From contig JWIH01000016.1 of the NCBI GenBank assembly GCA_000814665.1, forward strand, positions 62,001 to 126,000: a DNA stretch of 64,000 nt, read 5' to 3'. This document shows positions 28,958-38,021 of this stretch, piece after piece. The notes beneath the pieces were generated by a model, which searched no databases, was not told the DNA's origin, and saw only the letters and a list, made by a program, of their open reading frames with translations. The position numbers and the translations under genes were made by a program. The stretch's first letter is position 1. The number at the start of each line of letters is the position of its first letter. The DNA comes from Pseudoalteromonas flavipulchra NCIMB 2033 = ATCC BAA-314 (GTDB taxonomy: Bacteria; Pseudomonadota; Gammaproteobacteria; Enterobacterales; Alteromonadaceae).

Positions 28958-30577
28958 ATGTTGCTTTACTATATTAAAAAATTCAAAAAGATCATGTTCT
29001 TATCGGGGCTCGCTAGTTTGTTTACTGCGGCTACATCGATAGCTTTGTTTCATATGATAGGGGAAAGTGGGGAAACCGGTTTTCAGCCTCTAGAGGTTGT
29101 TGTGTTTGCGGTATTAGTCACGTTTCTATTAGCGGCTTCAATGACGACGAGTTATTTTCTCTCTCAATACAGTGCAGGCACAGTAAATAGTGTGCGCCAA
29201 AACCTAGTTAGTCGAATTTTGGGAACCGATTACGACAAACTAGAAAAAGCTGGTAGAGCGCGACTATATAACGTTCTGACCAATGATGTGAATGCTATCT
29301 CGGGGGCGCTCGCTGAGATGCCAGCTTTCGTTTATAACAGTTTTCTGTTGTTGGCTTGTTTCGGTTATCTGTTTGTACTGTCTGAAGTCATGTTTGGCAT
29401 TCTTGTATTAGCTGCGTTAGTGTCATTTTTAATCACAAAAATAGTAATGACAAAAATAACCAAGGCCGCGAACCAAATGCGTGAACATCAAGACCATGTA
29501 TTTGAGGGCTATAAGGGCATTTTAGATGGCGCGAAACAATTAACAGTCAACAAAGCGAGACGCCAGTACTTTTTTGAGAAGCGCCTACAGCCAGTGATGA
29601 CTGAGTTACGCAGCAGCGAGCGTGAATATGGCTTTGCCTGGGACATTAACCGCAATATAAGTCAGGTGGTGATTTTCATCACGTTGGGCACCATAGTTGC
29701 GGTCAGCCATTATCTACAGCGCACTGAATTAGTAATGAGTTATATCCTTATCGTAACTTACATTGCGGCACCATTTGGGTATGTGATGAATCTATGGCAA
29801 AACATCGCTCGGGCACGCGTCTCGATGCAAAAAATCGAATCTTTACAGCTTGGCAGTGAGCAAGGTGGATTAACTACGGATCAGCACACGCCGCTTTCAG
29901 ACAACTGGAATAAGTTAGTTTTTAAAGATGTCTCTTTCGCTTATGAAGCGAAAGGAGAAGATACCGCTTTTTCTTTGCCGAAACTGAATCTGACGTTTAA
30001 TAAAGGAGAAATTATTTTTATTACCGGTGGTAACGGCAGTGGTAAGTCAACATTCTTACACTTGCTATTGGGTCTTTACACACCCTCAAAGGGCGTAATA
30101 AAAGTAGATGAACAGGAAGTGCATGCAGCTCAACTTGATAGCTATAGAGATAAAATTACGATGGTGCTGCCCGATTTCTACCTTTATCGCGAGCTGTTAG
30201 ACGCCAAAGGCGACCCAGTAGATAGAAAAACGGCGAATACATTGCTGGCTCAGTTTCAATTGGATCACAAGCTAAGCGTGGATGAGGAAGGGTTTTCCGC
30301 CACACAGTTTTCTCAAGGTCAGAGAAAGCGTTTGGCATTGATCGCCTCAATTCTCGAAGATAAAGATATCTACGTGCTAGATGAATGGGCTGCGGATCAA
30401 GACCCACATTTTAGAGCGCTATTTTATCAAGAATTGCTGCCATGGTTGAAGTCGCAAGGTAAAACAGTAATTGCGGTAACTCATGATGACAAATACTTTC
30501 ACCTCGCTGATCGCCATATCAAGTTCGATCAGGGGCAGGCAGAAGAGTTGAACCAGAAAAAACAACAAGCTGCATAA
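28958..30577 (+). CDS. Cyclic peptide/siderophore-type ABC exporter (SyrD/PvdE family)
   Basis: A 539-residue fused permease-ATPase. The N-terminal half has six TM helices (first at about residues 16-36). The C-terminal half is an ABC ATPase with Walker A GGNGSGKST, the atypical signature FSQGQRKRLALIASILED and Walker B DIYVLDEWAADQDP. The FSQGQ signature and DEWAADQDP are hallmarks of the SyrD/PvdE/cyclic-peptide exporter group. The ATG at 28958 is preferred over a GTG at 28919 because AGCAGG lies just before it. A small hairpin (GGCTCG...CGAGCC, 28921-28938) lies between it and the dioxygenase gene. It would move the acylated peptide to the periplasm, where the acylase acts. Confidence 0.93.
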   Translation: MLLYYIKKFKKIMFLSGLASLFTAATSIALFHMIGESGETGFQPLEVVVFAVLVTFLLAASMTTSYFLSQYSAGTVNSVRQNLVSRILGTDYDKLEKAGRARLYNVLTNDVNAISGALAEMPAFVYNSFLLLACFGYLFVLSEVMFGILVLAALVSFLITKIVMTKITKAANQMREHQDHVFEGYKGILDGAKQLTVNKARRQYFFEKRLQPVMTELRSSEREYGFAWDINRNISQVVIFITLGTIVAVSHYLQRTELVMSYILIVTYIAAPFGYVMNLWQNIARARVSMQKIESLQLGSEQGGLTTDQHTPLSDNWNKLVFKDVSFAYEAKGEDTAFSLPKLNLTFNKGEIIFITGGNGSGKSTFLHLLLGLYTPSKGVIKVDEQEVHAAQLDSYRDKITMVLPDFYLYRELLDAKGDPVDRKTANTLLAQFQLDHKLSVDEEGFSATQFSQGQRKRLALIASILEDKDIYVLDEWAADQDPHFRALFYQELLPWLKSQGKTVIAVTHDDKYFHLADRHIKFDQGQAEELNQKKQQAA

Positions 30578-30591
30578 TTAAAGGAGCACAT

Positions 30592-30801
30592 ATGTTTGAT
30601 TTTATCAAAGGTCGCAAGACCCCAGAAACACCAAAAAATACGGATATCGAAGCTGTTGGAGCTGAAAGTGAAGTGACAGTGAAAGAATCTCAGTACACCG
30701 TTGGTGGTAAAGTGGTGAAAGAGCGCCATGTAACCGTTACCAAAGGCGATGGCGGACCAGCCCCAGCCACGCCGACTCCGCCCCAAGCTCCAGCCAAATA
30801 G
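30592..30801 (+). CDS. Small basic/Pro-rich protein at the end of the NRPS operon
   Basis: A 69-residue protein with a strong ribosome site (AAAGGAGC before ATG 30592), 14 bases after the exporter stop, so it belongs to the operon. It starts MFDFIKGRKTPETP, continues with a Val/Lys/Glu-rich central part (VTVKESQYTVGGKVVKERHV) that could form a beta-hairpin, and ends in a Pro/Ala tail (PAPATPTPPQAPAK). There is no signal peptide and no Cys. It is not MbtH-like, as the conserved Trp residues are absent. Function unknown. Confidence 0.7.
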   Translation: MFDFIKGRKTPETPKNTDIEAVGAESEVTVKESQYTVGGKVVKERHVTVTKGDGGPAPATPTPPQAPAK

Positions 30802-30814
30802 GTGCTGAACATTG

Positions 30815-30844
30815 AGTGGTGCGAGGCGAAAGCTTCGTGCCACT
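30815..30844 (+). terminator. Hairpin closing the NRPS operon
   Basis: AGTGGTGCGAGGC and GCTTCGTGCCACT form a 13-base-pair stem, with three G-U pairs, around a GAAA tetraloop, 14 bases after the last NRPS-operon gene. The T tract behind it is imperfect (TTTAGCTCACTTTT). Probably an intrinsic terminator. Confidence 0.72.
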
Positions 30845-31127
30845 TTAGCTCACTTTTAGTGTGTTAAAACGATTCAGTTGACTGTGTTGTAGGTACTATT
30901 GCATTCTTTTAACGTATTTTTTGACTAAACCGCTGTGTGGAAGAAAAGTACACTCTTACCTTTCTCACCAATCCTCGCTACAATATTGCGCAATTTGTAC
31001 TTAGTAAGTGCTTGTTGTCTGCTAAAGCCATTTCAGTATTACGGTGCACAATGAAGTGACCGGATTAAAGACAAGAGTATTGAACCGTACGTTTGTTTTT
31101 TGACACAAGAAAAAGGATCCTGTGTTC

Positions 31128-32486
31128 ATGCCGTTAAATACAATTATTCTTGCTGCGGGTAAAGGCACTCGCATGCGCTCTAAGTTGCCAAAAGTACTTC
31201 ACCCTATCGCTGGAAAGCCGATGGTTCAGCATGTTATCGACAATGCGGTCTCATTGGGCGCGCAGTCTACCAATTTAGTTTTCGGTCATGGTGCGCAGCA
31301 GCTACAAGCCGCGTTATCACATAATGAAGTGAACTGGGTGCATCAAGCTGAGCAGTTGGGTACTGGTCATGCTGTCGCGGTAGCAAAGGAACATATCAGT
31401 GATGACGATAAAGTACTGATCCTCTATGGTGATGTACCTCTCACAAAGCTGAGCACGCTACAGCGTTTGCTGGATGTGACGCCAGCTAAAGGCCTTGCGG
31501 TACTCACTGTTGATTTAGCAAACCCGACAGGTTACGGCCGTATGCTGCGAGAAAATGGCAAATTGGTTGGTATTGTCGAACAAAAAGATGCGTCTGCGGA
31601 GCAACTTGCTATTACCGAGATCAATACAGGCATAATGGCGGCTAACGGTGGATTATTGAAAAAGTGGCTTGGACAGCTATCGAATAATAATGCACAAGGT
31701 GAATATTATCTCACTGACATCGTGGCGATGGCGCACAGCGAAGGGGTAGAAATTACTTCTGCACAGCCTGATGATAAGATGGAAGTAGAAGGTGCGAATA
31801 ACCGTGTGCAACTTGCTGCTTTAGAGCGCGCTTATCAAACTTGGCAAGCTGAAACCTTGATGATTAATGGTGCTAGTTTAGCGGATCCTGCTCGCATTGA
31901 TGTGCGTGGACAGGTAACAACTGGCGAAGATGTTCAGATTGATGTTAACGTGATATTTGAAGGCCATGTTGAAATTGGCGATGATGTTGTTATTGGTCCT
32001 AACTGCGTACTTAAAAACTGTAAAATCGGTAATGGCGTAGTTATTAAAGCTAATACGCTTATCGAAGATGCGTTGGTCGCTGATAAGTGTACTTTAGGTC
32101 CATTTGCTCGCTTGCGTCCTGGCGCGATAATGGAAGAAGATTCTCATATTGGTAACTTTGTCGAGATGAAGAAATCTCGTTTGGGTAAAGGTTCAAAAGC
32201 TAATCACTTGACCTACCTTGGAGATGCTGAAATTGGGGAAAAAGTGAATATTGGTGCCGGGACCATCACTTGTAACTATGACGGTGTGAATAAGTCAAAA
32301 ACCATTATCGGTGATAATGCCTTTATTGGCTCTAATTCATCACTAGTTGCACCGGTTGAAATTGGTAGTACGGCAACGATTGGTGCAGGCTCAGTGATTA
32401 CCTCAAGTGTTAAAGATGAGCAATTGGCAGTCGCGCGAGGAAAACAGCGTAACTTGGATGGCTGGCAGCGTCCAATTAAAAGGTAA
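31128..32486 (+). CDS. glmU: Bifunctional GlmU (UDP-GlcNAc pyrophosphorylase / GlcN-1-P acetyltransferase)
   Basis: A 452-residue enzyme that acetylates glucosamine-1-phosphate and then makes UDP-GlcNAc, the precursor of peptidoglycan and LPS, in the cytoplasm. The N-terminal nucleotidyltransferase starts with [20 protein letters not shown]. The C-terminal half is a left-handed beta-helix of hexapeptide repeats ([20 protein letters not shown]) with the [20 protein letters not shown] active-site stretch. The ATG at 31128 is used rather than GTG 31122 because AAAAGGA lies at the right distance. In many gammaproteobacteria glmU follows atpC directly; here a 30-kb insertion separates them. Confidence 0.97.
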   Translation: MPLNTIILAAGKGTRMRSKLPKVLHPIAGKPMVQHVIDNAVSLGAQSTNLVFGHGAQQLQAALSHNEVNWVHQAEQLGTGHAVAVAKEHISDDDKVLILYGDVPLTKLSTLQRLLDVTPAKGLAVLTVDLANPTGYGRMLRENGKLVGIVEQKDASAEQLAITEINTGIMAANGGLLKKWLGQLSNNNAQGEYYLTDIVAMAHSEGVEITSAQPDDKMEVEGANNRVQLAALERAYQTWQAETLMINGASLADPARIDVRGQVTTGEDVQIDVNVIFEGHVEIGDDVVIGPNCVLKNCKIGNGVVIKANTLIEDALVADKCTLGPFARLRPGAIMEEDSHIGNFVEMKKSRLGKGSKANHLTYLGDAEIGEKVNIGAGTITCNYDGVNKSKTIIGDNAFIGSNSSLVAPVEIGSTATIGAGSVITSSVKDEQLAVARGKQRNLDGWQRPIKR

Positions 32487-32510
32487 AATTCTAACTTTTT
32501 CTTTCACAAA

Positions 32511-32529
32511 GGGCGCAGTAACAGCGCCC
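32511..32529. terminator. GC-rich hairpin between glmU and precursor 1 (bidirectional)
   Basis: GGGCGC-agtaaca-GCGCCC is a perfect 6-base-pair GC stem located 24 bases after glmU and 20 bases beyond the stop of the minus-strand precursor gene. On the minus strand it is followed by TTTGTG. Likely a shared terminator for the convergent genes. Confidence 0.6.
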
Positions 32530-32549
32530 AGACATTATTTAACCTCAAA

Positions 32550-32720
32550 TTAAAAAGGTTGCTTTACTTCCGAACGGCATTTAATTTGTGGGGTATGGAT
32601 ACACACACCTGTTGGGTCTGGACTACCTCCAGCAATTAAAGGCGTGGTATTCTGTGCCAATGTCTTACCCTCAAAAGAGAGGCTTTTGAGTTTCTTTTTT
32701 TGTAACGTTAGTTTCTTCAT
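32550..32720 (-). CDS. Lanthipeptide precursor 1 (LanA-like, GG leader)
   Basis: A 56-residue peptide not longer than many ignored frames but clearly real. ATG 32720 is preceded by AAAAGGAAA. The leader starts MKKLTLQKKKLKSLS and ends TTPLIAGG at residue 32, a double-glycine type cleavage site. The core of 24 residues contains C40 and C48 with Thr and Ser residues around them (PTGVCIHTPQIKCRS), the raw material for lanthionine rings. The leader matches those of the precursors at 36375 and 49858. It is divergent from the HlyD-type adaptor gene (196-base gap), opposite in direction to the modification genes. Expected fate: dehydration by LanB, ring closure by LanC, and leader removal and export by the C39-ABC transporter. 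Confidence 0.85.
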   Translation of the reverse strand: MKKLTLQKKKLKSLSFEGKTLAQNTTPLIAGGSPDPTGVCIHTPQIKCRSEVKQPF

Positions 32721-32916
32721 ATTAATTTCCTTTTTATTATAAATCAGTCAGATTAAAAAATAATCCCTCTACTTTGTCAACAGGATTTTTACCTAAAATG
32801 TAAACAATTAACTCTTTGTTTGTAAGTGCGCTTATTCGGTTCCTTTCCTCTACCACCCATGGTACATTGTATTTTCAATAAAAAAATATTAACAATAATA
32901 TTACCCGATAAGTGCT

Positions 32917-34161
32917 ATGGAAAATTTATTTCGCCGTGAGGTGTTAGAGCATAAACAGCACCGCTTAGAGGGCACAATTAGCTTAATCCAACCGCCTGTA
33001 TTTAAGACTCTGGGACTACTCATTTTAACGGTTGTGATTTTAAGCATCGTGTTTCTATCAAGTGGTAGCTATACCAGAAAGGAAAGAGTATCTGGTGTTA
33101 TTGAGCCCAGTGGTGGACTGCTGCGTGTTGCTGCAATGCAACAAGGTGTGGTGTCTGAAGTATTGGTCAAAGAGGGTGAGCAAGTCGCAGCTGGGCAACC
33201 TTTGCTGCGAATTGCATCTGCAAAACATAGCACTGAAGCCACAGAGTTGAATCAAGCATTACTGAATCAATATCGCTTTCAACAAAAGAACTTACTACAG
33301 CAGATAGAGCAACTACGTGGACAGTACCAGCTTGATATTGAAGAGCTACAACAACAAGAAACGACCGTAAAAGAAAAGTTAAAAGAACTTGAGAGCCAAG
33401 CAAGCACGTTCCAAGAGCGACTACTACTTAATCAAGATTTAGTATCGCAAATTGCGACCTTAAAAGGCACTGGTTATATTTCTGAACTAGAATTACAGCG
33501 TCAAAAAGACACCTTGCTTTCATTAAAGCAACAAGCTTCTTCAATCCGTTCAGAGCGCATAGCGCTTGAGTCACAGCTTAAAAACATCAAAAATCAATTG
33601 GCGAAATTGCCGATTGAACATCAAAACCGAACTTCTCAGCTGCAATCGCAGCAAGCTGACCTGCTTATCCAAATCTCATCCATCGAGCAGGAGCGACTTG
33701 GTGAAGTCCGCGCGGCCCAATCTGGGGTGGTGACGGGATTGCTCGCTAAACTTGGCAAAAATGTCTCCATAGGTCAGCATTTACTGACCCTTATCCCTGA
33801 AGATAGTGATATGCAAGCAATTGTTTATATCCCAACTTCGGCTTTTGGTTTTATCAAAGAGGGGCAGGAAACAAAATTGCGCTACCACGCGTTTCCTTAC
33901 GAAAAGTTTGGTATATACAAAGGAAAGATCGTAGAGCTTAGTAACAGCGTTATCTTGCCTGAGGAAACCAACATGCCAGGCATCATTCAAGAGCCTGCGT
34001 ATCGTGTAGTGGTTACGTTGGATGAACAAGCAGTAAAAGCATATGGTAAAGATACAGTCTTGCGTGCAGGTATGACGCTTGATGCGGATATTGTGGTAGA
34101 AGAACGCTCTTTATTGCGTTGGTTGTTTGACCCAGTATTTAGCATCAAAGGCCAGTTATAA
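32917..34161 (+). CDS. HlyD-family adaptor for peptide export
   Basis: A 414-residue membrane fusion protein of the HlyD/bacteriocin-export type. A single TM helix lies near residues 28-50 (LGLLILTVVILSIVFLSSG), followed by a lipoyl half (GVVSEVLVKEGEQVAAGQPLL), a long coiled-coil hairpin (about 100-255, rich in Gln, Leu and Glu), the second lipoyl half (SGVVTGLLAKLGKNVSIGQHLLTL) and a beta-barrel domain. It would bridge the ABC exporter to an outer-membrane TolC. It lies 17 bases before the C39-ABC gene. The ribosome site is weak. Confidence 0.92.
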   Translation: MENLFRREVLEHKQHRLEGTISLIQPPVFKTLGLLILTVVILSIVFLSSGSYTRKERVSGVIEPSGGLLRVAAMQQGVVSEVLVKEGEQVAAGQPLLRIASAKHSTEATELNQALLNQYRFQQKNLLQQIEQLRGQYQLDIEELQQQETTVKEKLKELESQASTFQERLLLNQDLVSQIATLKGTGYISELELQRQKDTLLSLKQQASSIRSERIALESQLKNIKNQLAKLPIEHQNRTSQLQSQQADLLIQISSIEQERLGEVRAAQSGVVTGLLAKLGKNVSIGQHLLTLIPEDSDMQAIVYIPTSAFGFIKEGQETKLRYHAFPYEKFGIYKGKIVELSNSVILPEETNMPGIIQEPAYRVVVTLDEQAVKAYGKDTVLRAGMTLDADIVVEERSLLRWLFDPVFSIKGQL

Positions 34162-34178
34162 GAAGTAAAAGGGTTGAT

Positions 34179-36323
34179 ATGGAAATGGAACATGAAGGCG
34201 CAGCCAATAAGTTAGAGTTTTGGTCGCGGAAATCTTTACCAGTGATCATCCAATCAGAAGCGGCTGAGTGTGGTCTTGCGAGCCTTGCTATGGTTGCTGG
34301 ATATCATGGTTATCGCACTGATTTAACTCGCTTAAGGCAGCGTTTCAGCATTTCAATCGAAGGTTGTACGCTGCTCGATATTATGCACTTTGCTGAAAAG
34401 CTCCATTTAACTTCAAGGCCTCTGCGAATTGAACTTGAAGATCTAGATGCGCTGCAAACTCCTGCTATATTACATTGGAACATGAATCATTTTGTGGTGC
34501 TTAAAAAAGCCAACGAAAAGCGCATCGTGATCCATGATCCAGCTGGTGGCGAAAAAACCTTTACGATGGAAGAAGCCTCCAAGCATTTTACTGGCGTGGC
34601 ATTGGAGTTAACGCCAACCAAAGATTTTGAAAAGAAAGAGCAAAAAGCGAGCCTTAGATTCTCAGATTTTTGGAGCCGTATTACGGGCTTAAAACGCTCA
34701 CTGCTGCTTATCTTTATGTTATCCATCTTGCTACAGGTATTTACGCTGGCAGCGCCCTATTATATTCAGCTGGTTATAGATGATGTCATACTCACTGGTG
34801 ACACCTCTCTCTTGACGGTGCTGGCGATAGGGTTCTTTTTAGTACTGCTTTTTGAAATCGCTACCAATGCGCTACGTGGCTTTACCTTGCTGCACTTTGG
34901 TAATCAGATGAATATTCAACTGGGGGCGAACCTATTTCACCACTTAGTGCGCTTACCCATCGCCTATTTTGAGAAGCGCCATATGGGGGATGTTGTTTCT
35001 CGCTTCGGCTCTCTTCAGCAAGTAAAGCAGCTTCTTACAACGGGAGTCATTGAAGCGATTATTGATGGCTTAATGGCGATTATTACCTTAGCGATGATCT
35101 TCTTCTATAGCCCTATGTTATCAGCGGTTGTGTTGGTTGCTGTGATCACTTACGCGATTATCAGAATGCTCATGTATAAGCCATTTCGCAATATCAGTGA
35201 GCAAGAAATCATGGCGCGCGCGGAAGAAAATTCCAACTTTATGGAAACGGTACGCGGGATCCAAACAATTAAATTATTTGGCTCAGAGGTCAAGCGAGAA
35301 GGACAGTGGCAAAATCGCTATGCTAGCGCGATTAACCACAATATCCGCTTGGGTAATTTTAAAATTGGCTATGACGCGATTAACCGTGCGCTATTTGGTA
35401 TCGAAAATATCATTGTGGTTTATTTGGCTGCACATTTAGTGATTGCAGGTGGGTTTAGTACCGGTATGCTGTTTGCCTTTATGTCTTACAAGCGTCAGTT
35501 TATGGATAAGACCGCAAACCTTATAGAGAAACTGATAGAGTTTAAAATGCTAGGTCTCCACTTTGACCGTATCGCCGATATTGCTTTGACGGACAAAGAA
35601 GAGTTACAACCAGATCAATATCGAAAATTGAATATCGAAGGCAAAATTGAAGTAAAAAACTTGTCGTTTGCTTATTCAGACGCAACCCCCAATGTCATAG
35701 ACAAGCTGAGCTTAACAATCAATGCGGGCGAGTCAGTAGCAATCACAGGGCCTTCTGGCTGCGGTAAGTCGACGTTACTTAAGTTAATGCTGGGGCTAAA
35801 TAAACCATCCAGCGGTGAAATCTTGGTGGATGGCATATCTCTTAGCCAAATTGGCGCTAGACAATACCGCCAGCAGATTGCTGCGGTAATGCAGGATGAT
35901 GAGCTTCTATCAGGTACTGTGGCTGATAATATCGCTTTTTTCGACTCCCCGATTAATATGGAAAAGGTGGTGCACTGTGCCCAGCTTGCTGCCATTCATG
36001 ATGATATCAGCGATATGCCAATGGGGTATGACAGCTTGATTGGTGATATGGGGTCAAGCTTATCTGGTGGTCAGAAGCAACGGATCATCCTGGCGCGTGC
36101 TCTGTATAAAGATCCGAAAATACTGTTTATGGATGAAGCGACTAGTCATCTTGATACTGGGTTGGAAGAGGATATCAATGATGCGGTGTCTCGGTTGAAG
36201 ATAACGCGTATTATCATCGCGCATCGAAAAGAAACCATTGCCTCGGCTGACAGAGAAATTAAGCTCAAAAAGCCAGTGCACCATGAAGGGGAAGAGCAAA
36301 CCTCGACATCGGGGTCTGAATAA
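34179..36323 (+). CDS. Peptidase-containing ABC transporter (C39 domain, double-glycine leader protease/exporter)
   Basis: A 714-residue PCAT. Residues about 20-150 are a C39 cysteine protease with a complete triad: C31 (AAECGLASLAM), H104 (WNMNHFVVL) and D120 (VIHDPAGG). Six TM helices follow at about 165-440. The ATPase has Walker A GPSGCGKST, signature LSGGQKQR and Walker B ILFMDEATSHLDT. Such proteins cut peptide leaders after Gly-Gly while exporting the mature peptide. All candidate precursors in this window end their leaders in AGG or VGG, which fits. It is preceded by AAAAGGG and closed by a strong bidirectional terminator. Confidence 0.95.
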   Translation: MEMEHEGAANKLEFWSRKSLPVIIQSEAAECGLASLAMVAGYHGYRTDLTRLRQRFSISIEGCTLLDIMHFAEKLHLTSRPLRIELEDLDALQTPAILHWNMNHFVVLKKANEKRIVIHDPAGGEKTFTMEEASKHFTGVALELTPTKDFEKKEQKASLRFSDFWSRITGLKRSLLLIFMLSILLQVFTLAAPYYIQLVIDDVILTGDTSLLTVLAIGFFLVLLFEIATNALRGFTLLHFGNQMNIQLGANLFHHLVRLPIAYFEKRHMGDVVSRFGSLQQVKQLLTTGVIEAIIDGLMAIITLAMIFFYSPMLSAVVLVAVITYAIIRMLMYKPFRNISEQEIMARAEENSNFMETVRGIQTIKLFGSEVKREGQWQNRYASAINHNIRLGNFKIGYDAINRALFGIENIIVVYLAAHLVIAGGFSTGMLFAFMSYKRQFMDKTANLIEKLIEFKMLGLHFDRIADIALTDKEELQPDQYRKLNIEGKIEVKNLSFAYSDATPNVIDKLSLTINAGESVAITGPSGCGKSTLLKLMLGLNKPSSGEILVDGISLSQIGARQYRQQIAAVMQDDELLSGTVADNIAFFDSPINMEKVVHCAQLAAIHDDISDMPMGYDSLIGDMGSSLSGGQKQRIILARALYKDPKILFMDEATSHLDTGLEEDINDAVSRLKITRIIIAHRKETIASADREIKLKKPVHHEGEEQTSTSGSE

Positions 36324-36354
36324 ATAAAGCGAGCATACAGCTCGCTTTATTTTA
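36324..36354. terminator. Bidirectional terminator between the exporter and precursor 2
   Basis: ATAAAGCGAGC-ataca-GCTCGCTTTAT forms a perfect 11-base-pair stem followed by TTTT on the + strand, with an A-rich flank that becomes a T run on the other strand. It serves the convergent exporter and precursor 2 genes. Confidence 0.9.
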
Positions 36355-36374
36355 AGGCTTACTGCTGTAGCACA

Positions 36375-36575
36375 TTATGGGATCTGACAAGTGTGCTCAC
36401 GGCAAGAGTGGTTACGACCTGTCCAACAATCGCCATAGCGATCTGTGAATAGAGAGCCCGCTGGAGAATTAGCTTGAACATCACCGCCAGCAATTTGAGG
36501 TGTCATATTCGCTGGAATAGATTTGCTGTCATTTGAGAGCGCTTTTATGCACTTTTTGTTTAGTGTCAATTTCAT
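36375..36575 (-). CDS. Lanthipeptide precursor 2 (LanA-like, GG leader)
   Basis: A 66-residue peptide. Its leader begins MKLTLNKKCIKALSNDS and ends NMTPQIAGG at residue 31. The 35-residue core contains three Cys and several Ser/Thr (SPAGSLFTDRYGDC, then NHSCREHTCQIP). The leader is nearly the same as that of the precursor at 49858-50031, and both cores end in a [ST]-C-x2-H-T-C motif. The leader itself carries one Cys at position 9, where the others have Lys. It is transcribed away from the LanC gene (divergent, 231-base gap) and convergent with the exporter gene. AAGGAAA precedes the ATG. Confidence 0.88.
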   Translation of the reverse strand: MKLTLNKKCIKALSNDSKSIPANMTPQIAGGDVQANSPAGSLFTDRYGDCWTGRNHSCREHTCQIP

Positions 36576-36631
36576 TCGTTTTTCCTTACTTATGTTGGTT
36601 AATGGCAGTCCTTTATTTCAATCCTTTTACT

Positions 36632-36650
36632 ACACGCATTGAACGCGTGT
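36632..36650. promoter_or_regulatory. Inverted repeat in the divergent region between precursor 2 and lanC
   Basis: ACACGC-attgaac-GCGTGT is a perfect 6-base inverted repeat about 57 bases upstream of the precursor 2 start. It could be an operator controlling precursor 2 or the divergent lanC gene, or a hairpin in the precursor's 5' leader. The region from 36576 to 36806 otherwise shows only AT-rich promoter-like sequence. Confidence 0.35.
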
Positions 36651-36806
36651 GTACAAAAATTAAGCTAGTGTTAGTTTGAATAAATGTCAACACTTTGTTT
36701 TTTTAATGGCAATCTATATGTCAAAGTTTGAGTTTGACTAAACAAAAGGTTAACTTACCTATGGTGAGTACAAAAATTACAATTAAGAATTTAAACAAGG
36801 ATAAGT

Positions 36807-38012
36807 ATGCTAAAGGCGTTAGATTTAAAAAAGAAAGAACAAATTCTATCTATAGTAGAAAAGCTAGCCAAGCAGGTTGAGTCAAATCTTGAAGCTGTTA
36901 ACAGTAATGGTTTGCTTAGCGGTTTAGCTGGGCACTTATTGTTTTTATTTCGAGCGGCAAACTTTAATGATGCTTGGGTCAATGAGGAAAAATTTCATCT
37001 GGCGCTAGATAAGCTCCAAAATGAATTGGCAGAGCAAACCCCTGAACTGAGTTCAGGGTTAGCTGGACAGGCGTGGGTGCTTGAGTATTTTAACCAATAT
37101 GACGACGAAGAGTATGACCCTGAGCTGCTGGAGGAGATAGATAACTTCTTTGACACTGCACTCGACTTTTCTCCTTGGACTGGAGAAATTGAAATGGTGT
37201 TAGGCCTTGCCGGATATTCTCCCTATATCTCACGTCGTGCAAAAAAGACTCAACAAAGTACTTTATTTGATCGTCTTGTTACGGGGTATGAGTCAGTTGC
37301 GGTAGAGCTAAATGATAATCAGGTTGCTTGGCCTCAGCCGAAGCAGTCGGTGTATCGGTTCGATCAAGAAGATACGGAAAGCCACGAATTTAATTTAGGG
37401 CTGGCACATGGTATTCCTGGCATTATCGCGGCACTTATTTCTGCGCTTCAGGACGAAAAAGTAAAGCTGCGGGCGCAAAAACTGGTCGTTGCGGGCTGTG
37501 ACTGGCTACTTGAACAGCAGAGTCATGCAGTTGATAGGCTCGCTTGTTTTGGCTCATGTGCAGGAGACGAACATCGTTCTCGTTTAGGTTGGTGTTATGG
37601 TGATTTAACGATTGCGTTAACACTTGCAAGAGCTGGGCATGCGCTTGATAAGCCAAGATATGTTGAGCAGGCATTGGAAATCGCGTTGTTTAACGTCGAT
37701 AGAGACGCAAAACAAGGCCATATTAACGATGCTGGACTTTGTCATGGATTTTTTGGGTTAGTCACTATTTATCAACTGCTCAACCAAATCATGCCTCATC
37801 CTAAGTTACAGCAGGCCGCCTTAACCTGGCTAGATTATGGCTTAAATCAGTACCAAGAACATGGACTAGAAGCCCTGTATTCATATAACGGTCTGGAAAA
37901 GGCATATCAGGAAGATTTTGGCTTTTTAATGGGTTTTTCAGGTATTGGTTTAGCGCTTATCGGTGTGCTGGATGATGACCTAGATTGGACCGATTGTCTG
38001 TTAATGAGTTAA
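36807..38012 (+). CDS. lanC: LanC-like lanthipeptide cyclase
   Basis: A 401-residue LanC-family enzyme that joins Cys thiols to dehydrated Ser/Thr to make lanthionine rings, in the cytoplasm. The zinc ligands are all visible: C263 (GWCYGD), C312 and H313 (LCHGFFGL). The conserved LAHGIPG motif (H201) is also present. The alpha/alpha-barrel repeats appear as GLLSGLAGHLLFL, SSGLAGQAWVLEYF, VLGLAGYSPY and MGFSGIGLALIG. Length is normal for LanC. The start is supported by AAGGAT. It lies nine bases before lanB, so the two are one transcription unit. Confidence 0.95.
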   Translation: MLKALDLKKKEQILSIVEKLAKQVESNLEAVNSNGLLSGLAGHLLFLFRAANFNDAWVNEEKFHLALDKLQNELAEQTPELSSGLAGQAWVLEYFNQYDDEEYDPELLEEIDNFFDTALDFSPWTGEIEMVLGLAGYSPYISRRAKKTQQSTLFDRLVTGYESVAVELNDNQVAWPQPKQSVYRFDQEDTESHEFNLGLAHGIPGIIAALISALQDEKVKLRAQKLVVAGCDWLLEQQSHAVDRLACFGSCAGDEHRSRLGWCYGDLTIALTLARAGHALDKPRYVEQALEIALFNVDRDAKQGHINDAGLCHGFFGLVTIYQLLNQIMPHPKLQQAALTWLDYGLNQYQEHGLEALYSYNGLEKAYQEDFGFLMGFSGIGLALIGVLDDDLDWTDCLLMS

Positions 38013-38021
38013 GGAGTAACT

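Noticed and set aside
30592..30801. MbtH-like helper for the NRPS
   Set aside because: The conserved Trp residues and the usual MbtH sequence pattern are absent.
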